Below, one piece after another: positions 1 to 8,824 of a stretch of DNA of 64,000 bases. The stretch is from Flagellimonas pacifica (lineage in GTDB: Bacteria > Bacteroidota > Bacteroidia > Flavobacteriales > Flavobacteriaceae), in assembly GCF_900215465.1 (NCBI RefSeq), contig NZ_OBEH01000001.1:1260668-1324667 (forward strand), written 5' to 3'. The notes beneath the pieces are model-generated. The model was not told the origin of the DNA and searched no databases. It saw only the letters and a program-made list of their open reading frames with translations. The translations under genes were made by a program, and so were the position numbers. Position 1 is the first letter of the stretch. Each line of letters starts with the position of its first letter.

Positions 1-186
1 TGAGTCCTTCGAAACAATCAATTTTGTGTTCTCTGTGAACAAAAAACCACCAGAATTTAATTGCAGTTCTTTGGGTTTTGGAAGAATGGTAATATCATCT
101 TCCGTGAAAACCTTTGTACTTTTCGGCTGACATCCTACTAAGGTAATGGTCAAAATAAATACTAAAAGATGTGCTTTTTGGCTCAT
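1..186 (-). CDS. N-terminus of a GH20-like beta-hexosaminidase lipoprotein (partial, runs off left edge)
   Basis: Only the first 62 codons are in the window; the gene continues beyond base 1. It opens with a lipoprotein signal peptide ending in the lipobox LVGC (Cys19). About fifteen residues later comes ILPKPKELQL followed by a stretch with an F-L-F-T pattern. That resembles the small N-terminal domain (Glyco_hydro_20b) in front of the catalytic barrel of GH20 beta-N-acetylhexosaminidases. No catalytic residues are visible, so the assignment rests on this short match and on the context. It is the most downstream member seen of the minus-strand mannosidase operon, 25 bp after the GH92 gene. 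A GH20 would remove terminal beta-GlcNAc or GalNAc from N-glycans. Confidence 0.6.
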   Translation of the reverse strand, partial: MSQKAHLLVFILTITLVGCQPKSTKVFTEDDITILPKPKELQLNSGGFLFTENTKLIVSKDS

Positions 187-211
187 GGTAATAATCTGGT
201 TGGATGATCTT

Positions 212-2548
212 TTACTTCTGATTGGATAGAGAATAAGGAGTTGACTCGTTGGAAATAGCCCAGTTCTTGTTGGCTTCAGGACCCATTTTAAAATTAAGCT
301 CCCCACCATTTTGAACAGTTTCCGTGCCAATCCAAGTTTTATCGTATGATTTTCCGTTCAAACCGGCAGTTTGGATAAAAGGATTTTCCTTTCCATTGTC
401 ATTAGCAGTGATAGTAAAGGTATTCCCGTTTTGCAAATGCAATTTTACCTCATCAAACAGAGGGCTTCCAATTACGTATTGATTTGTGGCCGGAGCTACA
501 GGATAAAAACCCAATGCACTGAACACATACCAGGCAGATGTTTGTCCGTTATCCTCATCCCCACAATAACCATCTGGAGTTGGTGTATAGAGCTTGGTCA
601 ATACCTCCCGTACTTTTGCCTGGGTTTTCCAAGGTTGCTTGGCATAGTTATAGAGATAGATCATATGTTGGATGGGTTGGTTGCCATGGGCATAATTTCC
701 CATATTCATAATCTGCATTTCCCGGATTTCATGAATGGTGAATCCGTAGTAAGAATCATCATATTCTGGGGGCATATTGAAAACTCCATCCAGCATTCCT
801 GTAAATTCCTTTTCTCCACCCATAAGGTCAATGAGCCCCTGAACATCATGAAAAACAGACCACGTATAGTGCAAACTGTTGCCTTCGGTAAAAGCATCAC
901 CCCATTTTAATGGATTAAATGGAGATTGAAATTCACCATCTTTATTTTTGCCACGCATTAATTTAGTGGATGGGTCGAACAACTTTTTATAGTTCAAGGA
1001 TTTTTGATAGTATTTCTCAGCCAGTTCATTTTTCCCTAAAGATTTAGCCATTTGCGCAATGGTAAAATCAGCATAGGCGTATTCCAAGGTCCTAGCAGCA
1101 TTTTCATGAATGTCAACATCGTAAGGAACATATCCCAGCTCATTGTAGTAATCCAACCCTGCTCTTCCTACACTATTGACCGGTCTTCCATCGGCCACGG
1201 TCGCATTTTTTAAGATGGCATCCAAAAGCGTCTCATTATCAAAACCACTTACTCCTGTTAAATGCGCATCGGCGATTATTGGTGCAGAATTGGATCCGAT
1301 CATACAATCACGGTGTCCAGGACTGGCCCATTCTGGCAACCATCCAGATTCTTTATAGGTGTTTACCAATCCTTCCATAATGTTACTGTTTAAATCAGGG
1401 TACATCATATTGAAAAAAGGAAAGACTGCTCTGAAAGTATCCCAGAATCCGTTATCGGTAAACATATATCCTGGTAAAACCTCACCATTATATGGACTGT
1501 AGTGTACTACTTGATCATTGGCATCAAACTCATAGAATTTTCTTGGGAAGAGTAACACCCTGTACAAACAGGAATAAAAAGTACGTAAATGATCAATGTT
1601 TTGGGTGCTTATTTCAATTCTGCTTAATTCTTTTTCCCATGCTTGGGTAGCGGCATCTCTGGTTTCTTTAAAAGTTTTATTGCCAATCTCCCTGTCCAGA
1701 TTTAATTGTGCCTGTTCTGGACTAATGAATGAAGAAGCTACTTTTACATGAACTTTTTCGCCTCTCTTGGTTTTAAAACCAATGATTGCCCCAACATGTT
1801 CTCCTTTGTTTTCGGTAGTGTTTTCTTTTAATTTCCAGTCGTCTCCCCAAGTATGGGTAAGCTCAAAATCTTTATCAAATTCGGCCACAAAATAATTGTG
1901 GAAATTTTCAGGAACACCTCCGCTATTGTTTCTGCAGTAGCCGATTATTTTTCGCTCTTCTGGTAAAATCTTGACCATGGAGCCTTTAAAAAATGCATCG
2001 AGCATTATAAATGCCTGGTCGGTTTCTGGAAAAGTAAATCTGAAATGTGCAGCCCTTTCGGTTGGTGTTACCTCAGCCACCACGTCATAATCTGCCAAAT
2101 ATACACTGTAATAATCCGGTTTTACGGTTTCTGCCTTATGCGAAAAGTGGGAAACTCGTTCGTCTTCCTTGTATTTCAGTTCTCCTGTGACCGCCATTAG
2201 GGAAAATGCAGCATAATCATTGATCCATGGACTGGGTTGGTGGGTCTGTTTAATTCCTCTAATGGTCTTTTCATCATATTTGTAAGTCCATCCATCTCCC
2301 ATTTTTGAGGTCATGGGTGTCCAGAAATTCATGCCCCAAGGTGTGGCAATGGCCGGATATGTATTTCCATTGGATAAGCTGAAATCTGAATCTGTACCCA
2401 TTAATGGATTCACATATTCTAATAGTTCTGTTTGATCCTGCTGGGAATTTGTAGCCATTTCTTTTTTGGTTCCTTCTCCGCATGAAGTAAAAACCATTGC
2501 TAAAAATAAAATTCCAATTGCTGGCCACTGTATTTTTCTTGTTTTCAT
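212..2548 (-). CDS. GH92 alpha-mannosidase-family lipoprotein, divergent active-site subgroup
   Basis: 778 residues, normal GH92 length, with a lipobox FTSC (Cys23), so exported and lipid-anchored. The GH92 beta-sandwich start (YVNPLMGTD...NTYPAIATPWGM) and the (alpha/alpha)6 part are present. The catalytic-acid segment TEGNSLHYTW lies near residue 553 and the Asp-rich motif GDEDNGQTSAWYVFSALGFY near 663. Two signatures of its neighbours are changed. The usual GFSHTHLSGTG becomes GIKQTHQPSPW, and the usual HGNEPSHH becomes HGNQPIQH (near 623). In characterised GH92 enzymes a His-Glu pair in that second segment contacts the +1 sugar in alpha-1,2-specific members, so a different linkage preference is inferred. 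It starts 1 bp after the stop of the next GH92 gene, so translation is probably coupled. Confidence 0.93.
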   Translation of the reverse strand: MKTRKIQWPAIGILFLAMVFTSCGEGTKKEMATNSQQDQTELLEYVNPLMGTDSDFSLSNGNTYPAIATPWGMNFWTPMTSKMGDGWTYKYDEKTIRGIKQTHQPSPWINDYAAFSLMAVTGELKYKEDERVSHFSHKAETVKPDYYSVYLADYDVVAEVTPTERAAHFRFTFPETDQAFIMLDAFFKGSMVKILPEERKIIGYCRNNSGGVPENFHNYFVAEFDKDFELTHTWGDDWKLKENTTENKGEHVGAIIGFKTKRGEKVHVKVASSFISPEQAQLNLDREIGNKTFKETRDAATQAWEKELSRIEISTQNIDHLRTFYSCLYRVLLFPRKFYEFDANDQVVHYSPYNGEVLPGYMFTDNGFWDTFRAVFPFFNMMYPDLNSNIMEGLVNTYKESGWLPEWASPGHRDCMIGSNSAPIIADAHLTGVSGFDNETLLDAILKNATVADGRPVNSVGRAGLDYYNELGYVPYDVDIHENAARTLEYAYADFTIAQMAKSLGKNELAEKYYQKSLNYKKLFDPSTKLMRGKNKDGEFQSPFNPLKWGDAFTEGNSLHYTWSVFHDVQGLIDLMGGEKEFTGMLDGVFNMPPEYDDSYYGFTIHEIREMQIMNMGNYAHGNQPIQHMIYLYNYAKQPWKTQAKVREVLTKLYTPTPDGYCGDEDNGQTSAWYVFSALGFYPVAPATNQYVIGSPLFDEVKLHLQNGNTFTITANDNGKENPFIQTAGLNGKSYDKTWIGTETVQNGGELNFKMGPEANKNWAISNESTPYSLSNQK

Positions 2549-2549
2549 A

Positions 2550-4808
2550 CTACTGATATATTTTGTTGACCTCAGGATTTTTCAATTGGCGTTCGTTGGC
2601 CAATTTTTCATCACCGGTCATTTTAAAGGTCAATGTTCCGCCGTTACTGATTTCTTTGTGGGTAATATAACTCCTATCTAGTTTTTTGCCATTTAAAGAT
2701 ACGCTTTGCACAAAAGGATTGCCATTTAAACCTTCAGCTTTTATGGTTAGAGATTTGTTATTGCCCACCTGCACAACAGCTTCCTCAAATTGGGGAACTC
2801 CCAGATCATAAACTCCTTGTGCCGGGTTAACAGGGTAGAAGCCCAATGAGTTCAAAATGTACCAGGATGACATCTGTCCACAGTCTTCGTTACCGCAGTG
2901 TCCGTTCGGTTCATTTTTGTACTGATCTTCTAAAATAGTACTGACCAACTTCTGTGCTTTTGATGGCTGACCAACATAATTATATAAATAGGCAACATGG
3001 TGACTGGGTTCGTTACCATGTGCATATTGACCTATCATTCCCGTACTGAACAAAGGTAGTTTGTCTTCAGGTTCTGGGTAATAACTGAACATGGAATCCA
3101 GTTTTTGTTCAAAACGTTCCTCTCCACCTGTACTTTTAATAAGCCCTTCAACATCTTGAGGAACAAACCAGTAGTAATGCCAAGCATTACTTTCGCAGAA
3201 ATATGGCGTGTATTCCTTTGGAATAAAGGGTTCAATAAAATCTCCCTGTGGGTCTTTGGGCTGTAGCCATGTTCTTTTGGAATTGTATAGGTTCTTCCAA
3301 TTCTGTGATCGCTTCAAGAAGTAATTGTAATCATCGGTTTTTCCCAAATCTTTCGCGAACATGGCAATGCACCAATCATCATAGGCATATTCCATGGTTT
3401 TGGAAACCGACCAGTTTTCATGACCGTCATCCACGGGGATATAGCCCTTTTCTTTATAAATATCTATTTGACGTTCGTTGACCATTGCACTTTCCTTACA
3501 AGCTTTATATGCCACTTCTGCGTCAAAGTCAAACCCTTTAAAATAAGCATCCACAATTACGGGAACGGCATGGTAACCGATCATCATATTGGTTTCACTT
3601 CCCTGCATGGACCATACTGGAAGAATACCGGTTTCGGTGTAATGCGCCAACAGAGATTTAACCATATCCGGCACTTTTTCCGATTGAATAATGGTGTAGA
3701 GTGGGTGGGCCGCCCTAAAGGTGTCCCAGAGTGAAAAGGTATCGTAACGATTAAAATTGTCTGCTTTTGCAATCGAATCTGTTCCATCCTTAAGCTTTCC
3801 GTTGGCATCATTGGCCGCTTTATATTCGCCATTGCTATCGCTATACAATGTAGGGGCCAGCATGGACTGATACATCATGGTATAGAAAATGGATTTTTTA
3901 TTTCTATCAGGAGTTCTGATTGTGATTTTTTGCAGTTCTTTTTCCCAAACACCTTCCGTGTTCTTTTTTATGCTGTCGAAATCTGAATTTGCCTCGGTTT
4001 GGATGGCTTTGCTCGCAGCTTCTGAACTCACAGATGACAGACCTGTTTTGACAATAATCTGCTCTCCTTCAATTGTACTGTAGTTCAGAATTATTTTTGA
4101 ATCACTTTCATTTTGAGTCTCACCTCCAACAATTTTATAAGAATCAAACGGTTTTGAAAACCGTATTTCGAAAAATAAACGTTGGTTTCTGGCCCAACCT
4201 GTTGACATGCGATGACCTTGTAAAGTGGAATCGTTGGCTACTTTAATGAAAGTGTCGGTAGGCTTGTCCCAATTTAAGGAATAGCCTAAATCCACATGAA
4301 TATGACTGTTTTCATCCTTTGGAAATGTGTATCTGTGAATACCCACTCGGCTAGTTGCAGTCATTTCCGCCTTGATGCCATAATCCAATAAATTAACCCA
4401 GTAATAACCTGGAGAAGCTTTTTCTTGGGTATGATCAAACTTGGAGTAGGGTTTATAATTATTGTCAGGAATGCTGTCAGAAAATCTGCTATTGGTGGGC
4501 ATCACCAAAATATCGTAGAGGTCACCAGCTCCGGTGCCAGTTAAATGTGTATGTGAAAAACCTGTGATTATGGAATCTTGATAATAATATCCAGCTATAC
4601 GGTCCCATCCTGGAATGCCAATATCTGGACTCAATTGTACCATTCCAAATGGTGTAGTGGCTCCAGGATAAGTATTGCCCGGACCATCTGTGCCAATAAA
4701 TGGATTGACATAGCTGGTCAGTTTTTCTTCAAAGTGTTCCTTTTTAGGTTTTTGGGAACAACCTACAAGTAAAAATACAAGTGCTATGCAAACATAATCC
4801 GGTTTCAT
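2550..4808 (-). CDS. GH92 alpha-1,2-type mannosidase lipoprotein
   Basis: 752 residues with lipobox LVGC (Cys17). GH92 enzymes are calcium-dependent inverting exo-alpha-mannosidases that trim high-mannose N-glycans and mannans. The N-terminal motif FIGTDGPGNTYPGATTPFGM and GFSHTHLTGTGAGDLYD are present. So are the acid segment CESNAWHYYWFV (about residue 538; most relatives have EGN where this has ESN, the Glu is kept), HGNEPSHHVAYLYNY (about 598) and GNEDCGQMSSWYILNSLGFY (about 639). The NEPSHH form matches enzymes known to act on alpha-1,2 linkages. It sits between the CBM9-like gene (17 bp upstream) and another GH92 gene, in one minus-strand operon. Confidence 0.95.
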   Translation of the reverse strand: MKPDYVCIALVFLLVGCSQKPKKEHFEEKLTSYVNPFIGTDGPGNTYPGATTPFGMVQLSPDIGIPGWDRIAGYYYQDSIITGFSHTHLTGTGAGDLYDILVMPTNSRFSDSIPDNNYKPYSKFDHTQEKASPGYYWVNLLDYGIKAEMTATSRVGIHRYTFPKDENSHIHVDLGYSLNWDKPTDTFIKVANDSTLQGHRMSTGWARNQRLFFEIRFSKPFDSYKIVGGETQNESDSKIILNYSTIEGEQIIVKTGLSSVSSEAASKAIQTEANSDFDSIKKNTEGVWEKELQKITIRTPDRNKKSIFYTMMYQSMLAPTLYSDSNGEYKAANDANGKLKDGTDSIAKADNFNRYDTFSLWDTFRAAHPLYTIIQSEKVPDMVKSLLAHYTETGILPVWSMQGSETNMMIGYHAVPVIVDAYFKGFDFDAEVAYKACKESAMVNERQIDIYKEKGYIPVDDGHENWSVSKTMEYAYDDWCIAMFAKDLGKTDDYNYFLKRSQNWKNLYNSKRTWLQPKDPQGDFIEPFIPKEYTPYFCESNAWHYYWFVPQDVEGLIKSTGGEERFEQKLDSMFSYYPEPEDKLPLFSTGMIGQYAHGNEPSHHVAYLYNYVGQPSKAQKLVSTILEDQYKNEPNGHCGNEDCGQMSSWYILNSLGFYPVNPAQGVYDLGVPQFEEAVVQVGNNKSLTIKAEGLNGNPFVQSVSLNGKKLDRSYITHKEISNGGTLTFKMTGDEKLANERQLKNPEVNKIYQ

Positions 4809-4825
4809 TGGCTCATGGCTTCTGA

Positions 4826-5914
4826 TTATTTTTTATGAACTTCGAATTTTCCGTTTTTATCTATTGTCAATATTTCATTTGTAAACGGACTTTTTGTCCA
4901 AATGGTAAAACCTTTGAAGTGTTTTTCCAGAAAGGGGGTCACCTTTTTGTTGAAAAGTTGTGTTGACGGTCCATACACCTGTCCATCTGCATTTTTCCAA
5001 GCTATTTTTTGTTGGTTTTTGGAAATCAAATCCCGGTATAGTTCATACAGATACCATTTGATATGTTCATCCTTTGGAATTTCAAACTGGTATGATGAGC
5101 TGCCTGCTTCATTTTCTGAGAAATAAACATAGCCCCATCTTTCTGGTTCGTGCATATTGATGACATACTGAGGAGACCATACCCAGTTATATTCATGAAG
5201 AAATTCACCTGTTTTTTTGTCTTTTTTTCTTGAGTACTTTCCATTGGTGATGTCAAAATCCCAGTTAACCCTTGAAAAACCTACTCTCCAAAACTTGTTT
5301 TTTGGTACATTGTTTTCATAGTACCCTGTGCGCAAATCCCTAAATGGAATGGCTATTTCTATGGTCCATCCTTGATCAACATCTGAAGGATCATTGAGAG
5401 TGCCTTGTACGGATACGGCTGATTGTAGTCCCAATGCTTCCCAACCATTCAATGTTTGGTTGCCTGTGCGGTATGGAGCAGTCAAAAATTGATCCCAAAC
5501 GGTATTTAGAACATTCCATTCCAATTCATAATATCCATGTACATCAGCTTCAGGGTCAAGAAAAATTTCAAAATCATTGTTATGGAAGATTACCGCATCA
5601 TGTTCGGTAATATCTCCCCACACATGTGGCTCTTCCATTTGTGCAAAAAAGTAGACATTGGTATCATCCCATAACATTTTCATTCGGGTATCGTAGGTGG
5701 GCTTTTTGACCCCTTCAATATCTATAAATAAATCTGACCATGGAGCTTTTTGCCACGAGGTTTCGTTTGCTTTTCCATCAATGGTTATTTCGCTATTTGT
5801 TTTGTATGCTACATAGCTTCTTGGTGTTTCTTGGGCGTAAATCAAAATGCATCCTATGAATAAGAAGAACGAGATGAAGTTGATTAGTTTTTTTTGTTTT
5901 TCCATTGTGTTCAT
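4826..5914 (-). CDS. Exported CBM9-like (DOMON-type) carbohydrate-binding protein
   Basis: 362 residues with an N-terminal hydrophobic signal segment ending near IYAQE, so periplasmic or surface. The segment at residues 33-240 (ITIDGKANETSWQKAPWS, then MLWDDTNVYFFAQMEEPHVW and a D-x-E-I-F-L-D-P pattern) is typical of the carbohydrate-binding family 9-like beta-sandwich found in Bacteroidota proteins and in xylanase CBM9. It has no obvious catalytic motif. The C-terminal 100 residues are charged and unassigned. A start nine bases downstream (MEKQKK) is equally possible. It lies between GH130 (10 bp) and GH92 (17 bp), so it probably helps bind the mannoside or glycoprotein handled by the operon. 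The ligand is unknown. Confidence 0.8.
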   Translation of the reverse strand: MNTMEKQKKLINFISFFLFIGCILIYAQETPRSYVAYKTNSEITIDGKANETSWQKAPWSDLFIDIEGVKKPTYDTRMKMLWDDTNVYFFAQMEEPHVWGDITEHDAVIFHNNDFEIFLDPEADVHGYYELEWNVLNTVWDQFLTAPYRTGNQTLNGWEALGLQSAVSVQGTLNDPSDVDQGWTIEIAIPFRDLRTGYYENNVPKNKFWRVGFSRVNWDFDITNGKYSRKKDKKTGEFLHEYNWVWSPQYVINMHEPERWGYVYFSENEAGSSSYQFEIPKDEHIKWYLYELYRDLISKNQQKIAWKNADGQVYGPSTQLFNKKVTPFLEKHFKGFTIWTKSPFTNEILTIDKNGKFEVHKK

Positions 5915-5924
5915 TACTTCCCGC

Positions 5925-6890
5925 TTATAAACTATTTTCTTTGGTAAACTTTAAAATCTCCGATATATGCCCAAAGGCAAGGGCGGTAACCGTATCTGCT
6001 GCGCCATAGTAAATGGCCACTTTATCTTCCTCAAGAGAATGTAATGTTGCGCATGGGAAAATAACATTAGGGACATCTCCTACACATTCATATGTGGTTT
6101 GTGGGGATAAAAGATAGGGTTGGGTTCTATATTTTACGTTGTTTGGATTATCCTTGTCCAGAATGGACGCTCCCAAGGAATATCTAAATCCATTGCAGGT
6201 ATTTATTACGCCATGGTAAAACATTAACCAACCTTCATCGGTTAATATGGGTACGGAACCAGCTCCTATTTTGGTGCATTGCCAGGCACTGTCTTCAAAA
6301 GGAGATGCTTTCATAACGCATCTGTGCTCTCCCCAATATTTCATATCTGGACTATAGCTTAGGTAAATATCACCAAAAGGAGTGTGCCCATTATCGCTAG
6401 GTCTACTGAGCATGGCATACTTTCCATTAATTTTTTCTGGAAACAACACTCCATTTCTATTGAAAGGCAAAAAGGCATTTTCACATTGGAAAAATTCTTT
6501 AAAATCGAAAGTGTAGCCAATACCTATGGTTGGTCCATGATATCCGTTACACCAAGTGATCCAATATCTATCTTCTATAAATGTAACCCTAGGGTCATAT
6601 TTATAATCAGATTCTATCATTTGGGTGTTTCCAGCTCCAAAGGTTATAGGTTCATGGTTTATTTCCCAGTTGATGCCGTCTTTGCTGAAACCTGCAAAAA
6701 TATTCATTTGTACAGCTTTGTTATCACATCTAAAAACACCCGCATACCCATCCTTAAACGGGACTACCGCACTATTGAAAATACTGTTTGAAGATGGTAT
6801 GGCATCTCTTTGTATTATTGGATTTTCATTATATCTCCAAACCACATCTGAAATGTTAGCAGGTCTTTCTTGCCAGGGAATTGTACTCAC
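5925..6890 (-). CDS. GH130 beta-mannoside phosphorylase, probably GH130_2 (Man-beta-1,4-GlcNAc type)
   Basis: 321 residues, no signal peptide, so cytoplasmic. It is a five-bladed propeller family enzyme. Visible GH130 marks are [20 protein letters not shown] (about residues 96-115, with the Asp expected to be catalytic), [19 protein letters not shown] and a C-terminal [15 protein letters not shown]. The second motif resembles subfamily 2, which includes Bacteroides BT1033 and Uhgb_MP, enzymes that split Man-beta-1,4-GlcNAc from N-glycan cores with phosphate. The start is GTG: an in-frame stop lies just upstream and the first internal Met is about 60 residues in, beyond conserved sequence. Between the symporter and CBM9-like genes, it would act on imported disaccharide. 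Subfamily and substrate are inferred. Confidence 0.85.
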   Translation of the reverse strand: MSTIPWQERPANISDVVWRYNENPIIQRDAIPSSNSIFNSAVVPFKDGYAGVFRCDNKAVQMNIFAGFSKDGINWEINHEPITFGAGNTQMIESDYKYDPRVTFIEDRYWITWCNGYHGPTIGIGYTFDFKEFFQCENAFLPFNRNGVLFPEKINGKYAMLSRPSDNGHTPFGDIYLSYSPDMKYWGEHRCVMKASPFEDSAWQCTKIGAGSVPILTDEGWLMFYHGVINTCNGFRYSLGASILDKDNPNNVKYRTQPYLLSPQTTYECVGDVPNVIFPCATLHSLEEDKVAIYYGAADTVTALAFGHISEILKFTKENSL

Positions 6891-6927
6891 TTTATAAATT
6901 TAATTAGGTGTTATTTATTTTGTAATC

Positions 6928-8805
6928 CTAGTTAGGGATTTTTTTGGTCTTGTCTAGCCAAGTGAATTTTAAAATTATTGAAGTTATAACAAATACCACA
7001 AGTGTTACAAGGGTTTTTGGATAATCTCTGATAATCAAATAAATAGGAAGCAGTATCATGCTCGATTGCCATACTATGCCAATGGCACAGTTCATCATAT
7101 CCAACCAAAAATCATTGTTCTTCTCAAAAGAAGCATCCTCATTTTTTAATTGGGTATAAATTGGTTTCCACCACCCCCATGGTTTTACATTTTTGTAAAA
7201 AGATTTTAATACTTCGATTTCTGTAGGCTTGGTTAGGTAGGTTCCTAAATACGATCCTAATAAAGAGAATCCGAAGATGATAGGGAAAAGATAAATGGCA
7301 GATAGATGGGAAAGGTCAAACAGCAGGGATCCTTCTTCAAAACTCCCTTTGTTTTGATCCAGTATAAATTGAAGGGTAGCAATTAGCAATCCAGCCAACA
7401 TACCCCAAAAATACCCCCAACCATTAAAACGCCACCATATCCATTTTAGAAAATTTGCAGCTACGTATCCCCCAAAAAGGGCGCTACTTATCCAGAGGGT
7501 AAGCGAGTTGATGGATTCAGCAAAGAAGCCCATGCAAACGCCAAGGGCCACAACGGCGAAAGAGGCAATGTGGCTAGCTTTGATATAGTGTTTGCTAGAA
7601 GCTTCAGGCTTAAAATATTTTTTATAAATGTCATTTACAATATAAGCCGGAGCCGAATTTACAAAAGCAGAAAAAGTAGACATAAATGCAGCTAATAAGC
7701 CTGCTAACAAAAGACCCTTGATGCCAACGGGAACATGATGGTTGATCACTTTGGGTAAAATCAGTTCTAAATCACCACCAGATAAAGTTGGATTTGCACT
7801 CATCTCTGGAGCCAAAACTACCAGAGCGATCACTACAATTCCCGTAATCAATAAATAACGAGGGATGTACAATACCAAATTGGTAAAACCACTCATATAA
7901 GCAGCTTCTTTAACCGATCTAGTGGATAAAATTCGTTGAAAGTCATAACTGGGTACAGGTCCGGCAATACTGGCAAAAAAACCTTTTAAGAGAGACATGC
8001 CTATAAAAGCCCCGAACATTTTATAACCCTCTGAATCAATAAGTCGGTTAAAAGCATCAAATTTCTCACTCCAATGCACCCCTAATTCGTTCTTGAAGAA
8101 GATATTGCTCCATTCCTCAGAAATAATATTGTTGATTTCTACATCCGTGATAGTGACAAAAGCATATCCGGCAACCAGAAGACCGGCAATGACCATAATC
8201 CCATATTGCAGCACTTCGGTGGCTACTACAGAGAACATTCCACCTTTTATGGTATAGAGTGTGGTCAGGAAAATAATGATCATAGCATAGGATTGCTCCG
8301 AGGTCAAAAGGAGCATATCTCCTATTTCCAAGGGAATATCCCAGGGTAAAATTATGGTCAGGAATTTACCGACACCTTCAAAAAAATAGGCAATAAACCC
8401 AACGGCAGATACCACTGCAAATACCGCAATAATACTATGCGATGCCCTACCAGCCCTTCCGTCTCCAAAACGAGTAAGAATCCATTCAGAACCTGTCATG
8501 ATATTGGAGCGCCTGATCCATACGGCCAGGAACATCATTATAAAAATCTGATTGAATACGGGCCACAGCCACATGAACATAAAACTTTTGGCGCCATAGA
8601 GAAACAAGATGCCAACCATCCATGCGGTTCCCGATACATCGAACATGCCAGAGCCGTTACTAAGGCCCAAGTAGTACCATTTTATGTCTTTTCCGCCTAA
8701 AAAGTAAGACTCAAGTCCTTTAGAGGCCTTTTTGGAAATCCAGATTCCCACAAAAAGGGTCAGCAATACATAGATTGCTATGATTGAAATATCTATTACA
8801 TCCAT
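6928..8805 (-). CDS. Sodium:solute symporter (SSS/SLC5 family)
   Basis: 625 residues, almost entirely hydrophobic, with about 13-15 predicted membrane spans, as usual for the long SSS members of Bacteroidota. It opens directly with a helix (MDVIDISIIAIYVLLTLFVG) followed by the family-typical ESYFLGGKDIKWYYLGLSN segment. GPVPSYDFQRILSTRS and FNAFVNSAPAYIVNDIY-like stretches further on also fit the family. It would couple sodium entry to uptake of a small solute across the inner membrane. Its place 37 bp upstream of the GH130 gene and downstream of a GH92 gene suggests that it imports the oligosaccharide or mannose released by the exported enzymes. No residue seen here decides the substrate. 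Confidence 0.9.
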   Translation of the reverse strand: MDVIDISIIAIYVLLTLFVGIWISKKASKGLESYFLGGKDIKWYYLGLSNGSGMFDVSGTAWMVGILFLYGAKSFMFMWLWPVFNQIFIMMFLAVWIRRSNIMTGSEWILTRFGDGRAGRASHSIIAVFAVVSAVGFIAYFFEGVGKFLTIILPWDIPLEIGDMLLLTSEQSYAMIIIFLTTLYTIKGGMFSVVATEVLQYGIMVIAGLLVAGYAFVTITDVEINNIISEEWSNIFFKNELGVHWSEKFDAFNRLIDSEGYKMFGAFIGMSLLKGFFASIAGPVPSYDFQRILSTRSVKEAAYMSGFTNLVLYIPRYLLITGIVVIALVVLAPEMSANPTLSGGDLELILPKVINHHVPVGIKGLLLAGLLAAFMSTFSAFVNSAPAYIVNDIYKKYFKPEASSKHYIKASHIASFAVVALGVCMGFFAESINSLTLWISSALFGGYVAANFLKWIWWRFNGWGYFWGMLAGLLIATLQFILDQNKGSFEEGSLLFDLSHLSAIYLFPIIFGFSLLGSYLGTYLTKPTEIEVLKSFYKNVKPWGWWKPIYTQLKNEDASFEKNNDFWLDMMNCAIGIVWQSSMILLPIYLIIRDYPKTLVTLVVFVITSIILKFTWLDKTKKIPN

Positions 8806-8824
8806 TTGCTCTTCTTCGCCTTAA

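Noticed and set aside
371..910. 179-codon plus-strand frame opposite the first GH92 gene
   Set aside because: Antisense to a well-supported GH92 catalytic domain and without any protein-like motif.
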